Origin: Caulobacter vibrioides
Lineage (GTDB): Bacteria > Pseudomonadota > Alphaproteobacteria > Caulobacterales > Caulobacteraceae
Assembly (NCBI RefSeq): GCF_002858865.1
Contig: NZ_PJRR01000019.1
Span: 434,001-498,000 of the forward strand
Direction of reading: 5' to 3'
DNA: 64,000 nucleotides
Below the pieces are notes generated by a model. That model was not told where the DNA came from. It saw only the letters and a program-made list of their open reading frames with translations, and did not search any database. Every line of letters starts with the position of its first letter. Position 1 is the first letter of the stretch. This document shows positions 50,332 to 58,615 of this stretch, piece by piece. The translations under genes and the position numbers were made by a program.

Positions 50332-51744
50332 TCAGCCGCGCGGCGCAGGCTCGCCCACGGGCCCCAGATCAACGCTCGGCTGGCCTACCAGCGAGACCTT
50401 GTCCACCGGCGCGGCGGCGTGATCGTTGGCGATTGTCATGCCGACATGGAAGCTGGTCGGCGCCGCGCCACCCAGCAGGATGAAGACATCTTCCTGCCCA
50501 TCGCCATTGATGTCGAAGCCGACGCGGGCGCCGGCGACCGGCGGGCTGATCTCCGCCAGGACAGCGATGTTGCTCTCGCCCAACGTCGCGCCCTGGGCGG
50601 CCAGGACGTCGGCGACCGCCGTGGAGCTGACGACCGTCATCTCCCCCTTGCCCTGAACCTCAAGCTGGTCGCCGCGGGCCACGGAGAAATCGAGCACGAC
50701 GCCCAGCAGGCCTTCGGCCTTGTCGGTCGGCGGCTGGGCGGAGACCAGGAACGTGTCGGCCCCTGCGCCGCCGCTGGCGACGACGCGCGCGCCCATGACG
50801 ATCTGGTCGTCGCCGTCCCCGCCGTCGAGCCGATCGACCTGTCCCGCGCCCGCGCCGCGGCCGTCGACATAGTCATCGCCGCCGCCGGCGCGGATGGTGT
50901 CGCCCCCGGACGAGCCGGCCAGAACATCAGCGCCGGGCGTGCCGTGCGTCAGCGACTTGCCGGTCGCGAACCCTTCGCCCGAAACCTCGACATCGCCTGG
51001 CGTGTCGCCGGGCGGCGGCGAAGCGCCGGCCTGGCCGGACGGCGCATGCGCCGCTGAGGGCGGCGCGCCCAGCGCGCTCGGCGGCTTGAACGCGCCCAGG
51101 CTCGGCGACTCGGCATTGGCGGCTTGCACGGCGATGGCGGACCCCTGCACCGCCTTGAACGGGGCTTGCGGGCCCAGCTCGCGGGCGACGGCGGCGGCGA
51201 CGATCGCCTCGGCCTCACTCTTGCCGGCGTCCAGGTTCAGCGCGGCGATGAGTTTCGAGGTCAGCGCCTGCATCGCCGGATCACCGGCGCGCGGCGCGCT
51301 GTCGAAGTCCAGGCGCCCCGTCTGGCCGAACTCGACGCCGCGAAGCTCCAGATAGAGGCCGAAGGCGACCACCAGAGACAGGAACGACTGCGCCTCGCGG
51401 CTGGCCGGGTTGAACGCGACCACGACCCCTGTCGGCGCCTCCGGCGCGCCTGAGGCGAGAACCTGACGAAGCGCGCCCCACAGGCTGCCGACCTGATGGA
51501 ACATGTCGACGGCCGCATCGTGCACGACGAACTGGCCGTCGATGCGGGCGATGTGAACGAGCACGTCCTGATTGGCGTCGGTGACCACGTACCAGGGATC
51601 CCCGGAGTCGGTCTGGCCAAACACGCCGTCGACCTCGCCATAGCTGGCGGTCAGTTGCTGGGTGAGCAGCAGCAGCAGGCCCCGCTCGTTGGCGGACCAG
51701 TCGGTGGCCGGGGGCCGGGGACTGAAGGCTAGGACCTCACCCAT
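50332..51744 (-). CDS. RTX-type calcium-binding repeat protein
   Basis: A 470-residue protein. The N-terminal 190 residues have no known family (it starts MGEVLAFSPRP and includes VLVHIARIDGQFVVHDAAVD). A Pro/Ala-rich linker follows. RTX nonapeptide repeats, GTPGADVLAGSSGGDTIRAG then GGDDYVDGRG and GGDGDDQI, occupy about 270-330 and should bind calcium. A last domain ends with an FG-GAP-like VGFDINGDGQEDVFILLGG. No signal peptide is present, which is normal for type I-secreted RTX proteins, but no transporter gene is nearby. It starts 11 bases behind an XRE regulator, so the two form an operon. Function is unknown. Confidence 0.7.
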   Translation of the reverse strand: MGEVLAFSPRPPATDWSANERGLLLLLTQQLTASYGEVDGVFGQTDSGDPWYVVTDANQDVLVHIARIDGQFVVHDAAVDMFHQVGSLWGALRQVLASGAPEAPTGVVVAFNPASREAQSFLSLVVAFGLYLELRGVEFGQTGRLDFDSAPRAGDPAMQALTSKLIAALNLDAGKSEAEAIVAAAVARELGPQAPFKAVQGSAIAVQAANAESPSLGAFKPPSALGAPPSAAHAPSGQAGASPPPGDTPGDVEVSGEGFATGKSLTHGTPGADVLAGSSGGDTIRAGGGDDYVDGRGAGAGQVDRLDGGDGDDQIVMGARVVASGGAGADTFLVSAQPPTDKAEGLLGVVLDFSVARGDQLEVQGKGEMTVVSSTAVADVLAAQGATLGESNIAVLAEISPPVAGARVGFDINGDGQEDVFILLGGAAPTSFHVGMTIANDHAAAPVDKVSLVGQPSVDLGPVGEPAPRG

Positions 51745-51755
51745 GGCGGCGCGCG

Positions 51756-52103
51756 TCAGGCCTGCGCCGCCTGGTCGGCGACGAAGGGCTCGACCTCTTC
51801 GGCCGCGCCGTCGAACAACAGCCGATAGAGCTCAGGCTCGTAATAGCGCAGCAGGGTCCGCGCGAACTGGGTGGGATCCAGGCCAAGGCTTTGCGCCCAG
51901 ACCGCCTGCGCCTCGATCGGCACGCGACCCAGGCCGTTCTCCACCTGCGAGACGAAGGTGTAGTAGCGAAGCCCCGTCTTCTCGGCCAACTCGGCCTGGG
52001 TGAGCCCCGCCGCTTCGCGGGCCGCCTTCAGCCACCGGCCGGCCTCGCGCCGCAAACTCTTGGTCAAGGCCGCCTTGGCGGGATTCATCGCCGTTCGTGA
52101 CAT
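51756..52103 (-). CDS. XRE-family transcriptional regulator
   Basis: A 115-residue protein with an XRE helix-turn-helix: WLKAAREAAGLTQAELAEKT then GLRYYTFVSQVENGLGRVPI, residues about 24-65. An extra C-terminal helical segment (PTQFARTLLRYYEPELYRLL) follows. It is encoded directly before the RTX protein, with an 11-base gap, and divergent from a glycosyltransferase. In the 157-base divergent gap, TTGCATAAAAACGCAA at 52156-52171 is a weak inverted repeat that could be its operator. The RYY pattern in both the helix-turn-helix and the tail is distinctive. Confidence 0.83.
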   Translation of the reverse strand: MSRTAMNPAKAALTKSLRREAGRWLKAAREAAGLTQAELAEKTGLRYYTFVSQVENGLGRVPIEAQAVWAQSLGLDPTQFARTLLRYYEPELYRLLFDGAAEEVEPFVADQAAQA

Positions 52104-52260
52104 CGCAACGCTGCTCGCACGCCCAACCGCAGGCGTTTCCCCTAGTTGTTACACATTGCATAAAAACGCAACATCCGTCGTTCAGGTCGATCGAAGGGCT
52201 TGCAAGCCGGTCGCTCGCCACATACAGTTTTAACGCAACTATTTTGAACGAAGCGTCGCC

Positions 52261-53217
52261 ATGTACCTCCCCCTCGATCCCATCGCCTCAGGATCCGCCG
52301 CCGCGACGACGCGGCCTCGCCTGTCGCTGGTCATGGTCGTCTACATGACTGGTCCGGCGCTGATGGAGAGCATCCGTCATGCGCTGGACGAGCCTCGGGT
52401 CGACGAGTTCGTCATCGTCGACAATGGCTCCTCGCTCGCCGACGCCGCCTGGCTCCGCGACCTGGCCCGCCGGGAACCGCGCGTGCGGCTGCTGCAGGGC
52501 CTGGGCAATATCGGCTTCGCCCGCGCCGCCAATCTGGGCGCGACGGCGGCGAAGGGGGACGAGCTGGTCTTCCTCAATCCCGACGCCTTCCTGACCCCCG
52601 GCGCGGTCGCCGCCCTGCGCGAGGCCGCGCGGGATCGCCCCTCGCCCTGTGTGGTGGGCGCGCGGGTGTTCAACACCGACGGCACCGAACAGCGGGGCGG
52701 CCGGCGTGGCGAGATCACGCCGGTGACCACCCTGCTCAGCCTCTCGAAGCTTAGCGCCACCCTGCCCCCGCTGCGCCGCTTCGAGATCCACCGGGAAGGT
52801 GAGCCCATCCCGCCCTTCCCGGTGGACACCCCGACGATCTCGGGCGCCTGCTTTTATGTGAGCGCCCGAGATTTCCAGCGCCTCGGCGGGTTCGACGAAG
52901 GCTACTTCCTGCATGTCGAGGATATCGACCTGTGCTGGCGCGCCCGTCGCCAGGGCGGATGCGTGCTGTTCCAGCCGCACGCCCGGGTCGTGCATGTCGG
53001 CTCCACCAGCCGTGAAAGCCCGCTGGTCATCGAGTGGCACAAGGGAAAGGGCCTGGTGCGCTACTTCCTCAAGCGGGCCGACAGCAGGCGCCGCAAGGCC
53101 CTGGCCTTGCTGCTGGCGCCGCTGATCCTGAGCGCGGCCGTCGCCCGCCCGTTGCTGCGGATGGCGCACCGGCAAACCGAGCGCTCGCCCCAGCGCCTGG
53201 CGCCGATCACGCGTTGA
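52261..53217 (+). CDS. Glycosyltransferase family 2
   Basis: A 318-residue GT-A glycosyltransferase. The N-terminal nucleotide-sugar fold begins LSLVMVVYMTGPALMESIRH, with EFVIVDNGSS and the QGLGNIGFARAANLGATAAK segment and the metal-binding ELVFLNPDAFLTPGAV (a DxD equivalent). SGACFYVSARDFQRLGGFDE and FLHVEDIDLCWRARRQGG (ED near residue 220) are typical of the WbbL-like rhamnosyl-type group. It has a hydrophobic patch near the C-terminus (ALLLAPLILSAAVARPLL) that may anchor it to the membrane. It acts on surface polysaccharide; the sugar and acceptor are unknown. Its start at 52261 is divergent from XRE. Confidence 0.85.
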   Translation: MYLPLDPIASGSAAATTRPRLSLVMVVYMTGPALMESIRHALDEPRVDEFVIVDNGSSLADAAWLRDLARREPRVRLLQGLGNIGFARAANLGATAAKGDELVFLNPDAFLTPGAVAALREAARDRPSPCVVGARVFNTDGTEQRGGRRGEITPVTTLLSLSKLSATLPPLRRFEIHREGEPIPPFPVDTPTISGACFYVSARDFQRLGGFDEGYFLHVEDIDLCWRARRQGGCVLFQPHARVVHVGSTSRESPLVIEWHKGKGLVRYFLKRADSRRRKALALLLAPLILSAAVARPLLRMAHRQTERSPQRLAPITR

Positions 53218-53273
53218 CGCCTTTTCGGCGAACCTCGTTACCGCTATCACGGACGGAAACGTTGGAACGCGCG

Positions 53274-53768
53274 ATGCTTCGGCTCCTCCCCCTCGCCCTA
53301 GGCTTGATCACGGTCGTCGCCGCGCAACCCGCCCTGGCGGCGTCGCGCGACAGCTGGGGCAAGGCCGGGACCTCGTTCCTGCAGTACCGGACCGACGCGG
53401 TCGAATGCGCCTACGAGGCGCAAACCAAGGCGCCGGTGTCGATTCCGTTGGTGGACCTGACCTACATGACCGACGCCGCGCAGCCGGACGGTCTGGCGCA
53501 GCAGGACGCGACGCAGCCCAACATGGACGTCAACGCCCTGGTCGACCACGCCGCGCGGGCGCAGCTGCACATGAACAAGACCTGGCGCGAGGTCGCCCGG
53601 CAACTCGAGCCTGCGCTGGAAGCCTGCCTCCGTGGCCGGGGCTATCGTCCGTTCCGTCTCGCCAAGAGCCAGATCGAGCAGCTCAAGCGTCTGCCCACCG
53701 GTTCGCGGGCGCGGCAGGTCTATCTCTGGAACCTGTCCCTGAAGGGGGCGGCAGACCCGCGACGCTAG
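53274..53768 (+). CDS. Small exported hypothetical protein
   Basis: A 164-residue protein with a signal peptide (LRLLPLALGLITVVAAQPAL, then AAS). The mature part has two cysteines (AVECAYEAQ and EACLRGRG) that could form a disulfide, and AKSQIEQLKRLPTGSRARQV near the end. I recognise no family. The start at 53274 is weakly supported (GGAAC upstream) but the signal begins there; the longer open frame upstream overlaps the glycosyltransferase gene. A palindromic repeat begins at its stop and may end the transcript. Confidence 0.65.
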   Translation: MLRLLPLALGLITVVAAQPALAASRDSWGKAGTSFLQYRTDAVECAYEAQTKAPVSIPLVDLTYMTDAAQPDGLAQQDATQPNMDVNALVDHAARAQLHMNKTWREVARQLEPALEACLRGRGYRPFRLAKSQIEQLKRLPTGSRARQVYLWNLSLKGAADPRR

Positions 53769-53882
53769 AGCCCTTTAGCTCTAGATGGAATCATCTAAAG
53801 CGTTTGAAATGGCTCTAAGTGTTTGATTTTAGAGCCTGTTGATCTGGTTTAGATGGTTCCATCTAAACCAGACAGGCTCTAG
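53766..53882. repeat. Two-unit palindromic repeat with a CcrM (GANTC) site
   Basis: Unit one (53766-53818) has CTCTAGATGGAATCATCTAA with GAATC at 53788-53792 and ends GGCTCTAA. Unit two (53830-53882) has TAGAGCCTGTTGATCTGG, then TTTAGATGGTTCCATCTAAA, then CAGACAGGCTCTAG. It is the near-exact reverse complement of 22366-22482. The last bases form the stop of the following leftward gene. Confidence 0.88.
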
Positions 53883-54388
53883 CCCACAGCGTCCGGGCGC
53901 ATGCAGGCGGCGTCCACCACGGTCTCTGCAAAGGCGCCGGCGTCGGGCCTGGTCCAGTCGTTCTCATCGAACTTGAAGGCCACAGGCTCACCGCCGAGGT
54001 TGTTTTCCGGATAGCGATAGACCGCCAGGCTTCGGAACGCGCGCGCCTTGCAGTCGACGTCCTGGGCCAGGCGTTCGGAGCGGAACGTCAGGCCCGCCTC
54101 CGTCTGGGGCAGCCGGAACTCGTGGCGAACCCAGACCCGCTGGTAGTCCGCGCCCGACGGCGTCTTGCCCGTCTTGGCGAACATCATGACGGACTTGTCC
54201 TCGCCAACCCCCATGAACGGCCAGCCGATCCCCTCGATCTTCCGCGACCAGGGCGGCATGGCGGCCGGCTTCTTTTCGGCGGCGGTGATCGTGACCGAGT
54301 CCACCTTGGCCGCATCATCCTTGACCGCGGGCGCTGGCGTACTGGCCTGCCCCGCCAGCAGCAGAATGGCCGTCAGCATGCCGATCAT
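53879..54388 (-). CDS. Small exported hypothetical protein
   Basis: A 169-residue protein with a short signal (GMLTAILLLAGQASTPAPAV). The mature part includes WVRHEFRLPQTEAGLTFRSE and FRSLAVYRYPENNLGGEPVA, with two cysteines (QDVDCKARAF and DAACMRPD). The layout resembles surface-adhesin E-like domains, but I am not sure. The ATG at 54388 or at 54379 could be the start. Its stop overlaps the end of the palindromic repeat, and a TetR gene diverges about 130 bases upstream. Confidence 0.62.
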   Translation of the reverse strand: MIGMLTAILLLAGQASTPAPAVKDDAAKVDSVTITAAEKKPAAMPPWSRKIEGIGWPFMGVGEDKSVMMFAKTGKTPSGADYQRVWVRHEFRLPQTEAGLTFRSERLAQDVDCKARAFRSLAVYRYPENNLGGEPVAFKFDENDWTRPDAGAFAETVVDAACMRPDAVG

Positions 54389-54519
54389 CTTGTCGCCCCC
54401 ACGCGCTTTACGGGAAAAGCCTAAACGCGAACGTCGTTACGCGCTACAGGGACGATCTTGACGCTTGCGCCAAATTCGAACGCCCGTAAGACTTCCCTGC
54501 GGGTAAAGGGGAATCTGTA

Positions 54520-55188
54520 GTGAGTCCGACGACCGACGCCGCCGCTTCGCATGAAGTCGACGCGAGCGAGAGCGAAGCCGCCACCAAGAACCTGGTGTTC
54601 GTCGCCGCCGAACGCCTATTCGCGCTGCATGGCTTTCAGAACGTTTCGGTGCGCGACATCACGGCCGCCGCGGGCGTGAATCTGGCCTCGGTGAACTATC
54701 ACTTCGGCTCCAAGGACGCGCTGCTGTTCGAGATCTTCAAGCGGCGCACGGCCGAGCTCAATCGCGAGCGCGCCAAGATGCTGCACGAGGCTAACGACCG
54801 CAACGTCGGGAGCCCGCCCCTGCGCGAGATCCTGGCGGCCCTGCTGACCCCGCCGCTGCGCTGGCTGGCGCCCGACCACGAGCGCCGCATTTCGCTGCAG
54901 TTCCTGATCCGCGCCCGCAGCGAAGGCACCGACGAGATTCGCCAGGTGCTGAAGACCGACGTGTCTCACCTGCGCCGCTTCTCGGACGCCCTGCTGCGCG
55001 CCCGCCCTGACCTGTCGCCCGAAGAGGTCTACTGGCGGCTGCACTTCACGCTGGGCATGCTGCACAATAATCGCTTCGCCGAGTTCGACCGGCTGAACGT
55101 GCTGTCCGAAGGACAGACCAGCGAAGCCGATGTCGTGGCCTTGCTGGATCGCATGCTGAGCTTCGCCGAGGCCGGCTTCCGCGCCTGA
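54520..55188 (+). CDS. TetR-family transcriptional regulator
   Basis: A 222-residue repressor. The N-terminal helix-turn-helix is AAERLFALHGFQNVSVRDIT followed by AAAGVNLASVNYHFGSKDAL (residues about 28-70). The C-terminal ligand-binding helices have SLQFLIRARSEGTDEIRQVL and the YWRLHFTLGMLHNNRFAEFD segment, typical of CerR/PsrA-like regulators. Such regulators usually respond to fatty acids, drugs or solvents. The start is GTG at 54520 with AAAGGGGA upstream. No adjacent efflux or fatty-acid gene suggests a target. Confidence 0.87.
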   Translation: MSPTTDAAASHEVDASESEAATKNLVFVAAERLFALHGFQNVSVRDITAAAGVNLASVNYHFGSKDALLFEIFKRRTAELNRERAKMLHEANDRNVGSPPLREILAALLTPPLRWLAPDHERRISLQFLIRARSEGTDEIRQVLKTDVSHLRRFSDALLRARPDLSPEEVYWRLHFTLGMLHNNRFAEFDRLNVLSEGQTSEADVVALLDRMLSFAEAGFRA

Positions 55189-55526
55189 TCGCGCCGAACG
55201 GTGAACAGGCGCCTGTGCGGAGGCGACGTCGCCTGCTGCGGGACGTCCGCCTGTCGCCCACCGCCCCCAGTACGGCAGCGCGAATCAGGGCCAGGACAGG
55301 GGCCTGTGTGTCCTCGAGGCTGCGCGGAAGCCACGGCAGGGCGCGAATCCGGCGGCGGAATACGCGCCTGCGAAGGCGATACGCCGCTTCGAATAGCGTC
55401 CCGGCCACTGAGGCGCCCGTTTAGGCGCGGCATGTCAGCGCAGGGTTCAACTCTCGCGCTACACGTCTGTACAGCCCTTCCCGACACCCTTAACCTTAGC
55501 GCAAGGGAATGGGGGAGCTGACGAGC
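55189..55526. other. 338-base gap upstream of the exported unknown protein
   Basis: No gene I can support. The right end should hold a promoter for the following gene; CCTTAACCTTAGCGC near 55490-55504 has a TTAACC word similar to a CtrA half-site, but a second half is absent. Confidence 0.4.
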
Positions 55527-56369
55527 ATGCGACGTGTCGCGCTCGGATGTCTGTTGACTGTAACGGGCCTCGCGGTCGTTGGGACCGCGACGGCGCTGTC
55601 GACTCATGTTCCTGAAGAATTCAATCGGACCCTGACCCTGGCGGGTGGCCCTAAGGACGGCGCAAGCGTGGACGACCCCGACGCGCCGATCGCCACGGCG
55701 CGCTATGGCGGCGAGCGGGCGCGCGCGGTTGCGGCGGAGGTCGCCGCGACGCCAGCGGCGGCGACCGTCGCCCTGGCGGGCGGTCCCGCAGAAACGGGCC
55801 TGGCGGGCGCAGCACCCTCGCGGCCCGAGCCTGCTCCCCGCGTCCAGACCCTGGCCCAAGCCGAAGCGCCCAAGACCCGTACCACCGCCCGAATCCTCAC
55901 CGAGGCCGCGCAGAGCCACCCTCGACCCGTTCTCGCGCTCACCCACACCAAGACCTACCGGCCCTATGGCAAGGTCCTCAAGGCGGAGGTCGGCAAGGAG
56001 CCCCTGCCCTTCACGCCGCTGGGCATGCAGCCCAGCCTGGTCAAGCGCCTGTCACTGAACGCGTCGAATCTGGTCTCGAAGGCGGGCGCGTCGGCCGAGG
56101 ACCTGCGGCGCGGGCGCTGGATGCTGTTCGCCGCCAGCTCGGGCAAGGCCTACAGCCTGAACCTGGTGCGCGACACCATCGACGGCTGGCGCAACGCCGG
56201 CTTCAGCGAAGACAAGCTGGCGCGCTTCGGCAGTCGCCAGGTCGGCATCGGCTATCGCAAGAACAACAATCAGGTGTCGCTGTCGGCGACGCGGCGCAAG
56301 CTGAACTCGATCGACTATTCCAACAAGGACACGGTCGTCGGCGTCACGGTCTCGATCCAAGGCCGTTAA
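55527..56369 (+). CDS. Exported or membrane-anchored protein of unknown function
   Basis: A 280-residue protein with an N-terminal hydrophobic segment (LGCLLTVTGLAVVGTATALS) and then an Ala/Pro-rich linker to about residue 130. The C-terminal half is ordered: LSLNASNLVSKAGASAEDLR, GRWMLFAASSGKAYSLNLVR and KLARFGSRQVGIGYRKNNNQ. The WMLFAASSG motif and following strand pattern suggest a folded beta domain in the periplasm. I recognise no family. The ATG at 55527 has GGGGAG nine bases upstream; an in-frame ATG at 55509 is less likely. It ends 63 bases before the convergent amino acid dehydrogenase, with a terminator hairpin between. Confidence 0.65.
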   Translation: MRRVALGCLLTVTGLAVVGTATALSTHVPEEFNRTLTLAGGPKDGASVDDPDAPIATARYGGERARAVAAEVAATPAAATVALAGGPAETGLAGAAPSRPEPAPRVQTLAQAEAPKTRTTARILTEAAQSHPRPVLALTHTKTYRPYGKVLKAEVGKEPLPFTPLGMQPSLVKRLSLNASNLVSKAGASAEDLRRGRWMLFAASSGKAYSLNLVRDTIDGWRNAGFSEDKLARFGSRQVGIGYRKNNNQVSLSATRRKLNSIDYSNKDTVVGVTVSIQGR

Positions 56370-56391
56370 GCCCAGCCCCAGCAGAGGCGCC

Positions 56392-56420
56392 ACGGTCTCC
56401 CCATCCGCCGGAGAGACCGT
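56392..56420. terminator. Hairpin between convergent genes
   Basis: ACGGTCTC (56392-56399) and GAGACCGT (56413-56420) form an eight-base stem that can extend with one mismatch inside. It lies between the exported unknown and amino acid dehydrogenase genes and can serve both. Confidence 0.6.
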
Positions 56421-56432
56421 CAGGCTTCAGCC

Positions 56433-57494
56433 TCAGCCCCGCGCGGCGGCGATGCGCGCGCGCGCGATCTCATCGGCCACCAGGTTGGCCGGACGCTTCT
56501 CGCTGATCGACTGATCGATCACTTCCGCCAGGGTCTGGGCCAGGCGATCAAGCTTGCTCGCCACCCAGCCGCCGTCGAACGCGCCGCCGGCTTCCAGGGC
56601 GCGGATCTCGGCCGCCACATTGATGATGCCGCCGCCGTTGATGACGTAGTCCGGGGCGTAGAGGATGCCGCGATCGAACACGGTCTGGCCGATCATGGCG
56701 TCGGCCAGCTGGTTGTTGGCGCCGCCGGCGATCACCTTGACCTTCAGACGCGGCAGGGTCGCGTTCGAGATCGCGCCGCCCAGGGCGCAGGGGGCGAAGA
56801 CATCGGCCTCGACGTCGAAGATCGCGTCGGTCGGCACGATCGTGGCGCCGGTCTTGGCGGCCACCTCGGCCAGGGCCACCTGGTTCACGTCGGCGATGAT
56901 CAGCTCCGCGCCGGCCGCGTGCAGCTTCTCGGCCAGATAGGCGCCGACGTGGCCGACGCCCTGGATGGCGACGCGAACGCCCTTCAGGTCGCGGTTCAGA
57001 GCGCGCTCGACGCAGAGGCGCACGCCGCGGAACACGCCCTCGGCGGTCACCGGCGAGGGATCGCCCGAGGCGGCCGCGTGGCCTTCCAGGCCGGCGACGA
57101 AACGGGTGGTCTTGCGCGTGCTTTCCAGGTCCGACGGCGAGACGCCGACGTCCTCGGCGGTCCAGTACTGGCCACCCAGGCTGTCGACGGCGCGACCGAA
57201 GGCTTCGAACAGTTCCGGCGTCTTCTGGCTACGGCTGTCGCCGATGATCACGGCCTTGCCGCCGCCGAAGTCGAGGTCGGCCATGGCGTTCTTGTACGAC
57301 ATGCCGCGCGACAGCCTCAGCGCGTCCGTCAGGGCCGCATCGGCGCTGGAATAGTCCCACATGCGGCAGCCGCCGGCAGCCGGCCCGCGCGCGGTCGAAT
57401 GGACCGCGATGATCGACTTCAGACCAGTTTTTTCGTCGAAGAAAGCGTGAACGCCTTCGTGTCCCTCGAAATCGGGGGAATCGAACAAGGTCAT
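56433..57494 (-). CDS. Glu/Leu/Phe/Val dehydrogenase
   Basis: A 353-residue NAD-dependent amino acid dehydrogenase of the leucine/phenylalanine/valine type. The catalytic lysine pair is in LRLSRGMSYKNAMADLDFGG (K-x-N) and GGGKAVIIGD. The NAD fold has VRVAIQGVGHVGAYLAEKLH, and FAPCALGGAISNATLPRLKV plus VIAGGANNQLAD complete the active site. It would convert branched-chain or aromatic amino acids to keto acids. Length is normal. It stands alone and converges on the exported unknown gene. Confidence 0.9.
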   Translation of the reverse strand: MTLFDSPDFEGHEGVHAFFDEKTGLKSIIAVHSTARGPAAGGCRMWDYSSADAALTDALRLSRGMSYKNAMADLDFGGGKAVIIGDSRSQKTPELFEAFGRAVDSLGGQYWTAEDVGVSPSDLESTRKTTRFVAGLEGHAAASGDPSPVTAEGVFRGVRLCVERALNRDLKGVRVAIQGVGHVGAYLAEKLHAAGAELIIADVNQVALAEVAAKTGATIVPTDAIFDVEADVFAPCALGGAISNATLPRLKVKVIAGGANNQLADAMIGQTVFDRGILYAPDYVINGGGIINVAAEIRALEAGGAFDGGWVASKLDRLAQTLAEVIDQSISEKRPANLVADEIARARIAAARG

Positions 57495-57556
57495 GCTGCC
57501 GGTCTCGCCTCAGCCAGAATGAAGTTGGCGGGCGGTGTACGCTGGCTTTCCCCGGC

Positions 57557-58615
57557 TCACAAGCCCGAAGGCTGACCTTGCGACAAGCCGCGTTTGGCCG
57601 CCTTGGGCGGATCCAACGCTGTCATCGCCGCGAGACTGGAGGGAATGGTCGGAACACCCGACGGCGGCCAGCCCCCCGGCGCGTCACGCAGGAACGCCTC
57701 GACGTCCCGCCAGACCGCTTCAGCCTGCAGATCGACGAGCAGAAGGTGATAGCCCTTGGGATAGTAGGCCGTAAGCGCGCCAGACTTGAGGCGGCTCACC
57801 GCTTCGACCGTCGGCGCGCGGGGAATGACGTGGTCGTTGGCGCCGTAGAACCAGGCGACCGGGGTCGAGATCGCGCCCGGCGACCTCCAGGCGCGCTCCA
57901 TGAGTCCGACCAGGCCATAGAGCGTGTCGGAGCGCGCGCCCCAGATCATCAGCGGATCACGACCCATGCGGCGCAGTTCGTCGATGTTGTCGGAAGGCAT
58001 GACGTTGCGCACCAGCCACTCGGGAGGCTTGACCACCCAGTCGCCCTTCGTATGGGCGGTGATCCACAAACTCAGCTTGTTGGGCAACGGCTGGTTCGAC
58101 CAACCCCAGACCGCCGGCGCGAACAGCATCAGCTTGTCGACGCGGGGCGGGTCGGGCGTGGCCATGGCGCTGATCGCCAGACCGCCGCCCATGCTGATTC
58201 CGGCCAGGGCGACCTTGGCGCGCGGATGGCGCTCGCGCACGGCCTCGACCAGCAGGCGGACATCCTCGATGACAAGCTCCGGCTGCGCCCAGACGCCGCG
58301 CTCGGGCGAGCGACCGAACCCGCGCACGTCCAGCGCATAGGTCGCGATGCCCCTGCCCGCCCACCAGGCGGCGGCCAGGTGATAGGCGTTGGCATAGTCG
58401 TTCATGCCGTGCAGGCCGACCACGACCCAGTCGGGCTCGCCGGCGGGCAGCCAGCGCATCAGACCAAGGTGCGCGCCGTCGAAACTGATGAAAGCCTCAT
58501 CCGTCAGACGCGGCCCTCGAAACCCCAGCGCCGCCAGCTCCGGCCGCTGGCGCAGCGGCGCGCACGCCGACAGCGCGGCGGCGCAGGCTGACAAGATCAG
58601 GGCGCGGCGATTCAT
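57557..58615 (-). CDS. Lipoprotein alpha/beta hydrolase (lysophospholipase-like)
   Basis: A 352-residue protein. The signal ends ALSACAPLR, a lipobox, so it is likely a membrane lipoprotein. The alpha/beta hydrolase core has VVVGLHGMNDYANAYHLAAA (oxyanion region), the nucleophile elbow AGISMGGGLA near residue 150, WFYGANDHVIPR with the acid residue and YPKGYHLLLVDL with the catalytic histidine. The family resembles monoacylglycerol lipases and lysophospholipases. Its start overlaps the stop of the upstream uracil-DNA-glycosylase family gene (ATGA). Substrate is unknown. Confidence 0.83.
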   Translation of the reverse strand: MNRRALILSACAAALSACAPLRQRPELAALGFRGPRLTDEAFISFDGAHLGLMRWLPAGEPDWVVVGLHGMNDYANAYHLAAAWWAGRGIATYALDVRGFGRSPERGVWAQPELVIEDVRLLVEAVRERHPRAKVALAGISMGGGLAISAMATPDPPRVDKLMLFAPAVWGWSNQPLPNKLSLWITAHTKGDWVVKPPEWLVRNVMPSDNIDELRRMGRDPLMIWGARSDTLYGLVGLMERAWRSPGAISTPVAWFYGANDHVIPRAPTVEAVSRLKSGALTAYYPKGYHLLLVDLQAEAVWRDVEAFLRDAPGGWPPSGVPTIPSSLAAMTALDPPKAAKRGLSQGQPSGL

